DNA from: Mycolicibacterium lutetiense
Lineage (GTDB): Bacteria; Actinomycetota; Actinomycetes; Mycobacteriales; Mycobacteriaceae
Direction: 5' to 3'
DNA: 64,000 nt
Assembly: GCF_017876775.1 (NCBI RefSeq)
Contig: NZ_JAGIOP010000001.1
Span: 1 to 64,000 of the forward strand
A model generated the notes under the pieces. It searched no databases. It saw nothing but the letters and a program-made list of their open reading frames with translations, and was not told the DNA's origin. Position 1 is the first letter of the stretch. Every line of letters begins with the position of its first letter. Below, in pieces: positions 43,646-54,686 of this stretch. A program made the translations under genes and the position numbers.

Positions 43646-44815
43646 TCAGCGTCTCCGGAGCACCTCGAGCCGGCGGATCGCCTCTTCCATGGTGTCGTCG
43701 CGTTTGCAGAATGCGAAGCGCACCAGGTGATTCCACAGATCGGCGTGCGGAGCTTCGGCGTCGCAGAACGCCGACATCGGGATTGCGGCCACTCCCGCCG
43801 TGTGCGGCAGCTCGGCACAGAACTGCGTGCTGTCCGAATAGCCCAGTGGCCGTGGGTCGGCGCACAGGAAGTAGGTGCCGTCGCTGTCGTGCACCTCGAA
43901 CCCGATGTCGGCCAGTGCATTGCTCAGTCGATCCCGCTTGACCCGGAATGACTCCCGCAGGTCGGCCACCCAGCCGTCCTCGTGATTGAGGGCGTGGGCC
44001 ACCGCGGGCTGGAACGGCCCGCCGCCGACATAGCTCAGGTACTGCTTGGCGGCGCGCACCCCGTTGATCAACTCGGCCGGCCCGCAGGCCCAGCCGATCT
44101 TCCAGCCGGTGACGTTGAACATCTTGGCCGCGCTGGAGATGGTCACGGTGCGTTCGGCCATACCGGGGTACCCGGCCAGCGGCAGGTGCTCGACGCCGAA
44201 CACCAGCTGCTCGTACACCTCGTCGGTGATCACCAGCAGGTCATGCTCGATGGCCAGCGCAGCGATGGCGCGTAACTCGGCATCGGAGGCTACGGCGCCG
44301 GTCGGATTGTGCGGTGAGTTGAGGATCAGTGCACGGGTCTTGGGTGTGACAGCCCCACGGAGTCCGTCCACGTCGATCCCGAAGCCCGCGCCTTCGGCGA
44401 CCAGCGGCACCGCGATGCGCACACACCCGGCCATTGCGATCACCGGGGAGTAGGAGTCGTAGAACGGCTCGATCACCAGAATCTCCGAGCCCGGTTCGAC
44501 CAGACCGAGAACCGACGCGGCGATGGCCTCGGTGGCGCCGACGGTCACCAGAACCTCGGTGTCGGGGTCGTAATCGATACCGTAGTGCCGTTTGCGCTGA
44601 GCGGCGATGGCATGGCGCAACTCGGGGATGCCGAGGCCAGGCGGGTACTGGTTGTGGCCTTCACCGATGGCCCGCTGCGCCACCTTGAGCATCTCGGCCG
44701 GGCCGTCCTCGTCCGGGAAACCCTGGCCCAGGTTGACCGCGCCCAGTCGGCCGGCCAGCGCAGACATCTCCGCGAAGATCGTGACGGCGAAGGGCTGGAG
44801 CCGTGTGACAGTCAT
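43646..44815 (-). CDS. dapC: Class I aminotransferase, DapC type (Rv0858c)
   Basis: A 389 aa PLP enzyme from ATG 44815 (MTVTRLQPFAVTIFAEM), the start used by the M. tuberculosis homologue. The substrate loop NLGQGFPDEDGP, LNSPHNPTGAV and the PLP lysine segment SSAAKMFNVTGWKIGW are present. Rv0858c is annotated as N-succinyldiaminopimelate aminotransferase in lysine/peptidoglycan precursor synthesis; close relatives include kynurenine and methionine aminotransferases. Confidence 0.85.
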   Translation of the reverse strand: MTVTRLQPFAVTIFAEMSALAGRLGAVNLGQGFPDEDGPAEMLKVAQRAIGEGHNQYPPGLGIPELRHAIAAQRKRHYGIDYDPDTEVLVTVGATEAIAASVLGLVEPGSEILVIEPFYDSYSPVIAMAGCVRIAVPLVAEGAGFGIDVDGLRGAVTPKTRALILNSPHNPTGAVASDAELRAIAALAIEHDLLVITDEVYEQLVFGVEHLPLAGYPGMAERTVTISSAAKMFNVTGWKIGWACGPAELINGVRAAKQYLSYVGGGPFQPAVAHALNHEDGWVADLRESFRVKRDRLSNALADIGFEVHDSDGTYFLCADPRPLGYSDSTQFCAELPHTAGVAAIPMSAFCDAEAPHADLWNHLVRFAFCKRDDTMEEAIRRLEVLRRR

Positions 44816-44870
44816 GTTGCATGAGGCTAATGCGGGAATGATTGCCGCGCTCACGACGCTTTAGAGCGGC

Positions 44871-45977
44871 GTGACCTACAAACTGAACGCCGACGCCGCA
44901 CTGCTTCAGCCGATCCAGGTCGGTGACACCGCCGCCGCCAACCGTCTGTTCATGGCGCCGCTGACACGTTCGCGCGCCGATGCCGACGGCACCCCGTCGC
45001 CGCTGGCCGCGCAGTACTACACACAACGTGCCGGTGCGGGCGTGATCATCAGCGAGGCCACCGCTGTCGCCGAGACCGCCAACGGCGCCTACCTGAACAC
45101 CCCGGGCATCTACACCGACCGCCATCAGCACGGCTGGGCCGAGATCGCGGATTCGGTGCATGCCGCCGGCGGCAAGATGTTCGTCCAGTTGTGGCACGTC
45201 GGCCGGATGGCGCACCCCGAGATCAGCGGGTTCGAACCTGTCGCACCGTCGGCGATCGCCGCCGAGGTGGTCACGCACACACCCACCGGCAAGAAGCCGC
45301 TGCAGATGCCGCGGGCACTCGATATCGCCGAGATTCCGGTGATCGTCGAGCAGTTCCGGGCCGCCGCGCGCCGGGCGATCGACGCCGGCATGGACGGCGT
45401 GGAGATCCACGGCGCCAACGGCTACCTGCTGCACCAGTTCGCCTCCGATGTGGTCAACCAGCGGACCGATGCCTATGGCGGTTCGCCGGAGAACCGGGCC
45501 CGGTTGACGGCCGAAGTGGTCGAGGCCGTCGTCGCCGAGATCGGAGCGGGTCGGGTCGGGCTGCGTATCTCGCCCGGCAACACCGCCGGGGACATGCACG
45601 AGAACGACACCGTCGGCGCCTATGAGGCATTGCTGGCGCGAATCGCCCCGCTGGGTCTGGGCTACCTGCACGTGCTCATCGACCCGGCCACCCGCACCTT
45701 CGGGGTCATCCGCGCCTTGTGGTCGGGGACGTTCGTCCTCAATACCGGTCGCGCCTCCGGCACCGACTTCTCGGCACTGGAGGGTTATGCGGAGTGGGGC
45801 GCGATCAGCGCGGCAGCGGTGGGGCGGGCGTACTTGGCGAACCCGGACCTGATCGACCGGCTGATCCTGGGTGCCGAACTCAACGAGCCCGACGTGTCGA
45901 CCTTCTACGCTCCCGGGCCGAGCGGGTACACCGACTACCCGTCGCTGATCGAGATCGAGGAGCCCCGCTCGGCGTAA
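44871..45977 (+). CDS. Old-yellow-enzyme alkene reductase
   Basis: A 368 aa FMN enzyme starting GTG. Typical motifs are NRLFMAPLTRSRAD, the FMN/substrate stretch VQLWHVGRMAHPE, EIHGANGYLLHQF and AYGGSPENRARL. It reduces activated C=C bonds with NAD(P)H (NemA-like). It sits between dapC and fadA, which are adjacent in M. tuberculosis. Confidence 0.92.
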   Translation: MTYKLNADAALLQPIQVGDTAAANRLFMAPLTRSRADADGTPSPLAAQYYTQRAGAGVIISEATAVAETANGAYLNTPGIYTDRHQHGWAEIADSVHAAGGKMFVQLWHVGRMAHPEISGFEPVAPSAIAAEVVTHTPTGKKPLQMPRALDIAEIPVIVEQFRAAARRAIDAGMDGVEIHGANGYLLHQFASDVVNQRTDAYGGSPENRARLTAEVVEAVVAEIGAGRVGLRISPGNTAGDMHENDTVGAYEALLARIAPLGLGYLHVLIDPATRTFGVIRALWSGTFVLNTGRASGTDFSALEGYAEWGAISAAAVGRAYLANPDLIDRLILGAELNEPDVSTFYAPGPSGYTDYPSLIEIEEPRSA

Positions 45978-46089
45978 GGACTGTGCCGCGAATGTAGCGC
46001 TGTGGCGATTTTCGGCGGGCGGTTTTCCGCCACAGCGCTGCATGCGTGGCGATGAGCGACCGCCCGCCGTCTCTATACAGTGGCTTCGG

Positions 46090-46980
46090 ATGCCCGACAG
46101 CGAAATAACAGCCGACTTGGTCCGTGACCTGCTGCGCGATCAGCATCCAGACCTTGCAGGGCTGCCCATCCGCGAGGTGGTGGGCGGCTGGGGCAACCAA
46201 ATGTGGCGCCTTGGTGACGAGTTCGCCGTGCGTATGCAGCGCATGGACCCGACTCCGGAACTCCAATTCAAGGAGCGGCGGTGGTTACCCGTATTGGCCC
46301 CGCGCCTCCCGCTACCGGTACCCACCCCGGTGCGGTTCGGCGAACCTTCCGAGCGCTTCTCCAAGCACTGGACCGTGATGACGTGGGTTCCCGGAGAACC
46401 GCTGGACCGCAGCGCAATCAACCGTGGAACCCACGCGGCGGATACGTTGGCGGACTTCCTCCGGGCGCTTCATGTGAACGCGCCGGCTGAGGCGCCGATT
46501 GGCATAGACCGCGGAGCCCATCCCAGGGACTGCACGGACGGATTCGAGCATTTCTTGCAGGCTGTTGCTCCCGATGACGTCGCGACAAATGTGCGGACAG
46601 TCTGGTACGACGCTGTTGAAGCTGGCGCTTGGGAGGCTCCGCCGGTGTGGGTCCACGGCGACCTTCATCCCGCGAATGTCATCGTCTCGGATGGAACGCT
46701 GGCGGGCATCGTCGACTTCGGAGACTTGTTCGCCGGCGATCCGGCTTGGGATCTCGCTGCTGCGTGGGTGCTGCTGCCCACGGGTATGGCCGGACGGTTC
46801 TTCGACAAGTACGCCCGAGCCGACGAGTCGGTGATCCGGCGTGCTCGCGGTTTGGCTGCCATGAAGAGCCTCTTCCTGATGCTCATGGGACAGCACGGAG
46901 ATCGGGGCCTTCCTGGCGGTAAGTCGAACTGGGGGCCGGCAGGCAGGGCGGCGCTTGATCGTGTTCTGGCGGGCGTTTGA
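46090..46980 (+). CDS. Aminoglycoside-phosphotransferase-family kinase
   Basis: A 296 aa protein from ATG 46090. The brenner-type motif VHGDLHPANVIV and metal motif IVDFGDLFAGDPAWDLA show the APH/choline-kinase fold. Substrate cannot be deduced; many mycobacterial members act on small metabolites and not on drugs. It stands alone. Confidence 0.85.
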   Translation: MPDSEITADLVRDLLRDQHPDLAGLPIREVVGGWGNQMWRLGDEFAVRMQRMDPTPELQFKERRWLPVLAPRLPLPVPTPVRFGEPSERFSKHWTVMTWVPGEPLDRSAINRGTHAADTLADFLRALHVNAPAEAPIGIDRGAHPRDCTDGFEHFLQAVAPDDVATNVRTVWYDAVEAGAWEAPPVWVHGDLHPANVIVSDGTLAGIVDFGDLFAGDPAWDLAAAWVLLPTGMAGRFFDKYARADESVIRRARGLAAMKSLFLMLMGQHGDRGLPGGKSNWGPAGRAALDRVLAGV

Positions 46981-47135
46981 GGCTCGCCCTGTCTGCGCAG
47001 AGGAGATGCTGAGCACAGGCCCAACCAACGGGTTGGGCGAGGCTGCTACGCTGCCGTCCAGAGGACTGTCCACATTCGCTGGGCGGTTCCACAACCCAAC
47101 CTGAACCTGGACGCCGATACGGCAGGGGAGCAGAC

Positions 47136-48347
<1,212 letters not shown>

Positions 48348-48361
48348 GGAGACGAGACAAC

Positions 48362-50509
48362 ATGGCTGAGAACACCATTCAGTGGGACAAGGATGCCGAT
48401 GGCATCGTCACCCTGACGATGGACGACCCGACCGGTTCGGCCAACGTGATGAACGAGCACTACAAAGAGTCCATGCACAACGCCGTGGAACGGCTTGTTG
48501 CGGAACAGGATTCGATCACCGGTGTGGTCATCACCAGCGCGAAGAAGACCTTCTTCGCCGGTGGCGATCTCAAGGGCATGATGGATATCGGCCCGGACGA
48601 TACTGCTGAGGCATTCGAGATGGTCGAGACCATCAAGGCTGACCTGCGCAAGCTGGAGACCCTGCCCAAGCCCGTCGTCGCCGCCATCAACGGTGCGGCG
48701 CTGGGCGGCGGTCTGGAGATCGCGCTGACCACCAATCACCGCATCGCCGCGGACGTCAAGGGCAGCCAGATCGGCCTGCCCGAGGTCACCCTGGGCCTGC
48801 TGCCCGGCGGTGGCGGTGTCGCCCGCACCGTGCGGATGTTCGGTATCCAGAAGGCCTTCATGGAGATCCTGAGCCAGGGCACCCGGTTCAGCCCGGCCAA
48901 GGCCAAGGACACCGGCCTGGTCGACGAGCTCGTCGGTTCGGTCGAGGAACTGGTACCCGCCGCCAAGGCTTGGATCAAGGCCAACCCCGAGGCCCACACC
49001 CAGCCGTGGGACGTCAAGGGCTACAAGATGCCCGGCGGCACCCCGTCGAGCCCGGCGCTCGCCGCGATCCTGCCGTCGTTCCCGGCACTGCTGCGCAAGC
49101 AGCTCAAGGGCGCCCCGATGCCCGCACCGCGGGCCATCCTGGACGCCGCTGTCGAGGGTGCGCAGGTCGACTTCGACACTGCGAGCCGCATCGAGAGCCG
49201 CTACTTCGTCCAGCTGGTCACCGGCCAGACCGCCAAGAACATGATTCAGGCGTTCTTCCTGGACCTGCAGGCCATCAATGGCGGCGCATCGCGGCCCGAG
49301 GGCATCGCCAAGCAGGAGATCAAGAAGATCGGTGTGCTGGGCGCGGGCATGATGGGCGCCGGTATCGCCTACGTGTCGGCGAAGGCCGGCTATGACGTCG
49401 TGCTCAAGGACGTCACGCAGGAAGCCGCTGACAAGGGCAAGGCGTACTCGGAGGCCATCGAGGCCAAGGCGCTCAAGCGTGGCAAGACCACCGAAGAGAA
49501 GTCGGCCGCGCTGCTGGCGAAGATCACCCCGACCGCCGATCCGCAGGATCTCAAGGGCGTCGACTTCGTGATCGAGGCCGTGTTCGAGAACCAGGAACTC
49601 AAGCACAAGGTGTTCCAGGAGATCGAGGACATCGTCGAGCCCAACGCACTGCTCGGCTCGAACACCTCCACGCTGCCGATCACCGGTCTGGCGACCGGCG
49701 TGAAGCGCCAGGAGGACTTCATCGGCATCCACTTCTTCTCACCCGTCGACAAGATGCCGCTGGTGGAGATCATCAAGGGCGAGAAGACCTCTGACGAGGC
49801 GCTGGCCCGGGTGTTCGACTACACCCTGGCGATCCGCAAGACCCCGATCGTGGTCAACGACAGCCGCGGCTTCTTCACCAGCCGCGTGATCGGCACCTTC
49901 GTCAACGAGGCGCTGGCCATGCTGGGCGAGGGCGTTGCGCCCGCGTCGATCGAGCAGGCGGGTTCGCAGGCCGGTTACCCGGCGGCACCCCTGCAGCTGT
50001 CGGATGAGCTGAACCTGGAGCTCATGCACAAGATCGCCCTTGCCACCAAGGAAGGCATCGAGGCCGCCGGCGGCACCTACGAGAAGCAGATGAACGAGGT
50101 CGTCGTCGAGAAGATGATCGAGCTCGGTCGCCCGTCGCGCCTGAAGGGTGCGGGCTTCTACGAGTACGTCGACGGTAAGCGCGTCGGCCTGTGGCCGGGG
50201 CTGAAGGAGACCTTCAACTCGGGTTCGGTCGAGCTGCCGCTGCAGGACATGATCGACCGCATGCTGTTCGCCGAGGCACTGGAGACCCAGAAGTGCATCG
50301 ACGAGGGCGTGCTCACCTCGACCGCTGACGCGAACATCGGCTCGATCATGGGTATCGGCTTCCCGCCGTACACCGGTGGTTCGGCGCAGTTCATCGTCGG
50401 CTACGAGGGTGCCGGTGGAGTCGGCAAGGCGGCGTTCGTCGCCCGCGCCAAGGAACTGGCCGCCCGCTACGGCGACCGCTTCCTGCCCCCGGCCTCGCTG
50501 GAGAGCTAA
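48362..50509 (+). CDS. fadB: Enoyl-CoA hydratase/3-hydroxyacyl-CoA dehydrogenase, alpha subunit
   Basis: A 715 aa two-domain enzyme from ATG 48362. The hydratase domain has the oxyanion stretch [15 protein letters not shown] and [17 protein letters not shown]. The dehydrogenase has the NAD motif [32 protein letters not shown] and a C-terminal 3HCDH domain. It does the middle two steps of beta-oxidation and hands the product to FadA. Confidence 0.95.
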   Translation: MAENTIQWDKDADGIVTLTMDDPTGSANVMNEHYKESMHNAVERLVAEQDSITGVVITSAKKTFFAGGDLKGMMDIGPDDTAEAFEMVETIKADLRKLETLPKPVVAAINGAALGGGLEIALTTNHRIAADVKGSQIGLPEVTLGLLPGGGGVARTVRMFGIQKAFMEILSQGTRFSPAKAKDTGLVDELVGSVEELVPAAKAWIKANPEAHTQPWDVKGYKMPGGTPSSPALAAILPSFPALLRKQLKGAPMPAPRAILDAAVEGAQVDFDTASRIESRYFVQLVTGQTAKNMIQAFFLDLQAINGGASRPEGIAKQEIKKIGVLGAGMMGAGIAYVSAKAGYDVVLKDVTQEAADKGKAYSEAIEAKALKRGKTTEEKSAALLAKITPTADPQDLKGVDFVIEAVFENQELKHKVFQEIEDIVEPNALLGSNTSTLPITGLATGVKRQEDFIGIHFFSPVDKMPLVEIIKGEKTSDEALARVFDYTLAIRKTPIVVNDSRGFFTSRVIGTFVNEALAMLGEGVAPASIEQAGSQAGYPAAPLQLSDELNLELMHKIALATKEGIEAAGGTYEKQMNEVVVEKMIELGRPSRLKGAGFYEYVDGKRVGLWPGLKETFNSGSVELPLQDMIDRMLFAEALETQKCIDEGVLTSTADANIGSIMGIGFPPYTGGSAQFIVGYEGAGGVGKAAFVARAKELAARYGDRFLPPASLES

Positions 50510-50520
50510 GCCAGAACGTC

Positions 50521-50550
50521 AAAAGCCCCCGGCGCAAGTCGGGGGCTTTT
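50521..50550 (+). terminator. Intrinsic terminator of fadA-fadB
   Basis: An 11-bp stem AAAAGCCCCCG / CGGGGGCTTTT with an 8-base loop, starting 12 bases after the fadB stop. It is symmetrical, so it can also serve the convergent gene. Confidence 0.88.
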
Positions 50551-50618
50551 GCGTACCTGGGTGTTGAAATTGCACTCAGGGCTGTCGATCTCGGCATTCC
50601 ACGACCCTGTGTGCAATC

Positions 50619-51068
50619 TCAACCGGGATTCGAGTACACCCGGGTGGGTGAGATCAGCACCGCGGTGCGACGCTCTTCGCGCATGACGCGGTCGTAGGTG
50701 TCCCAGTCGTCGTGAGTACCGCCCGCAGCTTCGAAGATCGCGCGCAACAGCAGGCGCAACGTCTCGGCGTCGGTGCCGGATTCGGGGTCGTCGGGCCCGA
50801 TGATCTCGGCGGTGCCCTCGACCGTCACCCACTGCCAGCCGGAGCGGGCGACGACGGTGGCCCGGGGATCGGCGCGCAGGTGCTGGAGCTTTCGCGCCCC
50901 GCCGATGGCGACGAGGGCAACCACCGGTTCAGTGGTCCGCGGGTGCGCCATCACGCCCGCATTCACCACTGAGGACTGGATGCTGCCGTCGCGACGCAGG
51001 GTGCTCAGCACACAGAGCCCGTGGTCGCGGGACAGCATGCCGGCGAACTCGGAGACTTCGGTTCCCAT
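50619..51068 (-). CDS. PNPOx-like F420/flavin-binding protein
   Basis: A 149 aa split-barrel protein from ATG 51068. LCVLSTLRRDGSIQSSVVNA and WQWVTVEGTAEII are family strands. These small proteins use F420 or flavins to reduce diverse substrates. It follows a second family member with 8 bases between. Confidence 0.82.
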   Translation of the reverse strand: MGTEVSEFAGMLSRDHGLCVLSTLRRDGSIQSSVVNAGVMAHPRTTEPVVALVAIGGARKLQHLRADPRATVVARSGWQWVTVEGTAEIIGPDDPESGTDAETLRLLLRAIFEAAGGTHDDWDTYDRVMREERRTAVLISPTRVYSNPG

Positions 51069-51076
51069 CAGGCACC

Positions 51077-51499
51077 TCAATCCGCCACGTCGAACGCGGC
51101 ATGGACTTTCGTCGGTTTGACCCGCACCACGAGTTCCCCCGGCACCCCGTTGCGCCGGCCGAATTCCTTGGCGCGGTCGGCGCCCATGTAGCGGCCGCCG
51201 GTGCGGGTGGCGATGTCGAGAAGCTCGCCGGGATCCTCGCTGATCGACGCGACGCCCTGGATCTGGACGAACCCATACGGCGGGTTGGAATCGTCGACGC
51301 ACAGCACCACGCGCGGATCGCGGGCCAGAGCGTGTCCTTTGGCGGTGTCCTTGCCGGTGTTGAAGACCAGTTCGCCGTCATCCACCACGAACCACACGGG
51401 CGCCGCCAACGGCCGGCCGTCCGCCGCAACCCAACCCATCACCGCGGTGCGGCTGCCTTCGGACAGGAACGCGATCACATCGTCGGAGAGTTCGCCCAT
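51077..51499 (-). CDS. PNPOx-like F420/flavin-binding protein
   Basis: A 140 aa split-barrel protein (AVMGWVAADGRPLAAPVWFV, VVLCVDDSNPPYGFVQIQGV). It is the first gene of a two-gene unit with its paralogue. Substrate unknown. Confidence 0.82.
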   Translation of the reverse strand: MGELSDDVIAFLSEGSRTAVMGWVAADGRPLAAPVWFVVDDGELVFNTGKDTAKGHALARDPRVVLCVDDSNPPYGFVQIQGVASISEDPGELLDIATRTGGRYMGADRAKEFGRRNGVPGELVVRVKPTKVHAAFDVAD

Positions 51500-51531
51500 G
51501 CGGCCACGCTACGCCCGCTTGCGCGTGCCGA

Positions 51532-52737
51532 TCACGGAAGCGTGGCGGGCCAGGTGGGCAGCGGCATCGTGTCGTAAAGCCGCACGCCCTTCGTGTTGAG
51601 CCGGGCGAGTGACTGGACCAATCCGAGCGGCAGCAGCGAGATCACCTGCCCGGCACCCACGAGTGCGCGGATGCCCCAACCGCTCATGGGGACCACGGTT
51701 CTCGCATTCACGCGGGCCAGCTTTCGGCTGCTTTGAACGGGCGCGAGCATCGTGCGTTCGTAGTTGGCGAAAGCCGCGGCGTAATCGTCACCGGCCCGGA
51801 CCATCTCGGCGGCCAGGACGTAGGCGCCGTACACCGCGAGGCTGGTGCTGCCGCCGACGGCGGGTCCGGGGCAGTAGCCCGCATCCCCGACGAGGGTCAC
51901 CCGTCCGCGCGACCATGTCGTCATCTCCAGCTGCGTGATGGCGTCGAAGTAGAACGTCGGCGTCCGCGGCACCTCGTCGAGCCAGCCGTCCACTTCGGAA
52001 CTCATGTGCTCGAACGCGGCGCGCAGTTGCGCCTTTTGACGGTCCGCATCGCGGTAGTCGTAATCCAGCGGCCGGCTGGGGCGGAAGATGTACACCGCGC
52101 GGGCGTCGTCGAGATGGTCGGCGGTGTAGATCCCGGCCATGTGGCCCGGTTTGAAGTAGCCGGTCATCTCGCCGTCACGGGCCAGGGTTTTCGGTACCGA
52201 TACCACCGACAGATAGCCGCCGAGGAAGCTCTCGGAAACGTTGTCGCCGAACGTCAGGCGGCGCACACCGGAGTGCAGCCCGTCGGCTCCCACCACGACG
52301 TCGAAGCGCCGGGGTGCGTTGTGCTCGAACGTCACGTCCCCATCGGGCGAGATCGAGGTGATGGTGTCCCCGAACAGATACTCGACGTCGTCACGGGCGG
52401 CTTGAAAATAGATCTCGCTGAGATCATCTCGCATGATCTCGACGTGCCGGTCGGACATGGCGCCGATGATCTTGAGGTAGTCGAGGCGAGCGGGGCGGGA
52501 CGCACCCGGCCGATGGATAACCATCTCGGTGGTCCCGGTGGCGTGCGCCTCGATATCGGACAGCACGCCCATGCGTTCGGAGATCTCCATGGCGGGCCGG
52601 AACAGGTCGACGGCGTGGCCACCGGTCTTGCGCAGCGCGGGCGAGCGTTCGACCACGGTGACGTCGAAGCCATGTCGAGACAGCCAATAGGCGAGAACCG
52701 GCCCGGCGATGCTGGCGCCGGAGATGAGTACTTTCAT
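51532..52737 (-). CDS. FAD-dependent monooxygenase
   Basis: A 401 aa PHBH-type enzyme: FAD fold KVLISGASIAGPVLAYWLSR, second motif VVGADGLHSGVRR and third GRVTLVGDAGYCPGPAVGG. It hydroxylates aromatic or antibiotic-like molecules with NAD(P)H. It is divergent from a TetR gene, with the operator region at 52746-52800, so it is probably induced by its substrate. Confidence 0.9.
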   Translation of the reverse strand: MKVLISGASIAGPVLAYWLSRHGFDVTVVERSPALRKTGGHAVDLFRPAMEISERMGVLSDIEAHATGTTEMVIHRPGASRPARLDYLKIIGAMSDRHVEIMRDDLSEIYFQAARDDVEYLFGDTITSISPDGDVTFEHNAPRRFDVVVGADGLHSGVRRLTFGDNVSESFLGGYLSVVSVPKTLARDGEMTGYFKPGHMAGIYTADHLDDARAVYIFRPSRPLDYDYRDADRQKAQLRAAFEHMSSEVDGWLDEVPRTPTFYFDAITQLEMTTWSRGRVTLVGDAGYCPGPAVGGSTSLAVYGAYVLAAEMVRAGDDYAAAFANYERTMLAPVQSSRKLARVNARTVVPMSGWGIRALVGAGQVISLLPLGLVQSLARLNTKGVRLYDTMPLPTWPATLP

Positions 52738-52745
52738 GTTGCCCC

Positions 52746-52800
52746 CTTACTTAACGGTCGGTAAGTGCTTCGTTCGTCAGCTTACCGACCGTTAAGTAAG
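52746..52800. promoter_or_regulatory. Dual TetR operator, perfect 20-bp inverted repeat
   Basis: CTTACTTAACGGTCGGTAAG (52746-52765) is repeated in exact reverse complement at 52781-52800, 15 bases apart. Each copy is itself an imperfect palindrome around CGGTCG. It fills the gap between the monooxygenase start and the TetR gene. Confidence 0.85.
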
Positions 52801-52813
52801 TTAGGGTGGCTAC

Positions 52814-53359
52814 GTGGTCAAGCCTGCATTGGATACCCGGCAACGCATCCAGGATGTGGCGCGTGAACTGTTCGCCGAGAAGGGCGTGGTCCGCACCAGT
52901 CTGCAGGACATCGCCGACCGCCTCGGCATCACCAAACCCGCGTTGTACTACCACTTCCGGTCACGCGAGGAGCTGGTCCGCAGCATTCTGCAACCTCTCA
53001 TCGACGAGGGTGAGGCCTTCATCGCGGAGCAGGAACGCAAACGCGGGGCGGCCCGGTCCACCGCCCGAGAACTTCTGGAGGGCTACTTCGACTTTCATTA
53101 CCGGCACCGCGCCGACCTCATCCTGATCGTTTCCGAGCTGACCACCTTGGTTGATCTGGGATTGATCGACCAACTGCTGGCCTGGCGGGCCCGGCTCGGG
53201 GTGCTGGTGTTCGGCCGCAACCCGACCCTCGAACAATCGACCCGCGCCGTCATCGCGTTCGGTGGGCTGCAGGACTGCTGCCTGCAGTTCCCCGATGTCC
53301 CCGGCGAGCAGTTGCGCACCGCCACGGTCGACGGAGCGATGGCTGCGCTCGGGTTGTGA
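52814..53359 (+). CDS. TetR-family repressor of the monooxygenase
   Basis: A 181 aa protein. The HTH is RIQDVARELFAEKGVVRTSL, QDIADRLGITKPALYYHFRS. Divergent layout with an adjacent catabolic-type gene and strong operators supports local repression of both genes. The next 247 bp hold nothing I can support. Confidence 0.92.
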   Translation: MVKPALDTRQRIQDVARELFAEKGVVRTSLQDIADRLGITKPALYYHFRSREELVRSILQPLIDEGEAFIAEQERKRGAARSTARELLEGYFDFHYRHRADLILIVSELTTLVDLGLIDQLLAWRARLGVLVFGRNPTLEQSTRAVIAFGGLQDCCLQFPDVPGEQLRTATVDGAMAALGL

Positions 53360-53606
53360 ATCAGCCGAGATTGCCGACGAGCTGGTCGACGACTGCGGTG
53401 ACGATGTTCGCCGGTGCCGTCGAGGAGGCTCCCACGATCGCGGTGCCTGCCGGCCGTTGCTTCCTGGCTCCCGCGGGTGTATCGGATCGTTTCTAGGCTC
53501 GATGACACGAACTCTGTTGTGGCAGAACCGATGTGAAGTATCTGCAGGATTTCCTGCGGGTTGTTGCCGTGGGACGTAAGGCCGCGCGGAGTAACCGCTG
53601 CGAGTC

Positions 53607-54200
53607 CTAGACGGTCCGTTCGAACAGATAATGCCGCGCGGGGTTCTTCCCGTTGTGATCCATCGCGGGCTCATCCCCGCTGGAAATCAGCTTCCAGCGG
53701 GCGCCGAAGAGTCGTTGCACTTCCTCGAACCCTATGCCGGGCACACCCATCGATGCGCCCGGGATGAACGCCACGATCAGCAGTTGTGCATCGGGGGAGG
53801 CAACCGCGCTGACCTCCCGGACGTAGGCGTCACGGTCGTCGGCGTCCATGCCGTGCAGACAGCCACTGTCGATGATGAGATCGAAACCGTCCCCGATGCC
53901 CGACCAGCTCAGTTGTGTCACATCGGCTTTGGCGAAGACCGCCGGCAGTCCGGTGGCCTTGGCGCGCGCTTTCTTCAATGGCTTGGCCACGTAGTCCACA
54001 CCGGTGACCCGCCATCCGTGTCTGGCCAGGTACACCGCGTTGTCCCCGGTGCCGCACCCGAGATCGAGTGCGGTTCCGGGCGGCAACGGGTGTGTGGTGC
54101 CTTCGACGAGCATCGTCAGGCTGTGCGCCAACGGGTGGCCGTCCCAGGGGGTGAACCCCAGCCGGTAGAGCCACCGGAACAAGCGTTGGCGCGAGCTCAC
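53607..54200 (-). CDS. SAM-dependent methyltransferase
   Basis: A 197 aa class I methyltransferase with motif I ALDLGCGTGDNAVYLARHGW, VTGVDYVAKPLKKAR and FDLIIDSGCLHGM. The pattern is close to TehB/thiopurine-methyltransferase-like enzymes acting on small molecules. It follows the PNPOx-like gene by 4 bases, so the two are likely co-translated. Confidence 0.82.
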   Translation of the reverse strand: MSSRQRLFRWLYRLGFTPWDGHPLAHSLTMLVEGTTHPLPPGTALDLGCGTGDNAVYLARHGWRVTGVDYVAKPLKKARAKATGLPAVFAKADVTQLSWSGIGDGFDLIIDSGCLHGMDADDRDAYVREVSAVASPDAQLLIVAFIPGASMGVPGIGFEEVQRLFGARWKLISSGDEPAMDHNGKNPARHYLFERTV

Positions 54201-54204
54201 GGAG

Positions 54205-54630
54205 CTAGAGCGCTCCGAGGTCGGAGGACAGCCAGTGCTCGGGCTTGAGGAACACCGCGACGCTCTCGCCGTGCTCGCGGCGGGCGAACTCCAGATACGG
54301 TTCCACCTTCTCGGGAGCCAGATAGCGCTTGGTCATCTCGATGAGCTGCTCGTCGGTGCCCGGCTCGATGCGGTCGACCGCGCCGTCGACGGCCACGTAG
54401 CGCACCGTCGGCTCAAGCCGCTCGACCATCAATGACAGATGTCCGGCCGCCTCGATCAGCCGGTGCTTGCGCGACCCCGCCCCGGTCGAGAACCACGGCT
54501 GCCCACCGGGGGTGTACTGGTACCAGATCGGCACGGTCAGCGGACCGCGTTTGTCGCCTGCAAACACCGACAACGCGGCGATGTGTGGTTCGGCCAGAAA
54601 CTGTTCGCGTTCTTCTTTGGATAGGGGCAT
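54205..54630 (-). CDS. PNPOx-like F420-dependent protein
   Basis: A 141 aa split-barrel protein from ATG 54630: EEREQFLAEPHIAALSVFAG, PLTVPIWYQYTPGGQPWF. Third such gene in 4 kb. It is divergent from an F420-type LLM oxidoreductase, which supports F420 as its cofactor. Confidence 0.82.
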   Translation of the reverse strand: MPLSKEEREQFLAEPHIAALSVFAGDKRGPLTVPIWYQYTPGGQPWFSTGAGSRKHRLIEAAGHLSLMVERLEPTVRYVAVDGAVDRIEPGTDEQLIEMTKRYLAPEKVEPYLEFARREHGESVAVFLKPEHWLSSDLGAL

Positions 54631-54686
54631 GAAATCGAGGCTAGCCTCGTGCCGCGACACGCGCCTGCGTCGTAGAGTCGGGGGTC

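Noticed and set aside
44661..46043. 460-codon minus-strand frame
   Set aside because: Shadow of the old-yellow-enzyme gene, whose motifs are clear on the plus strand.
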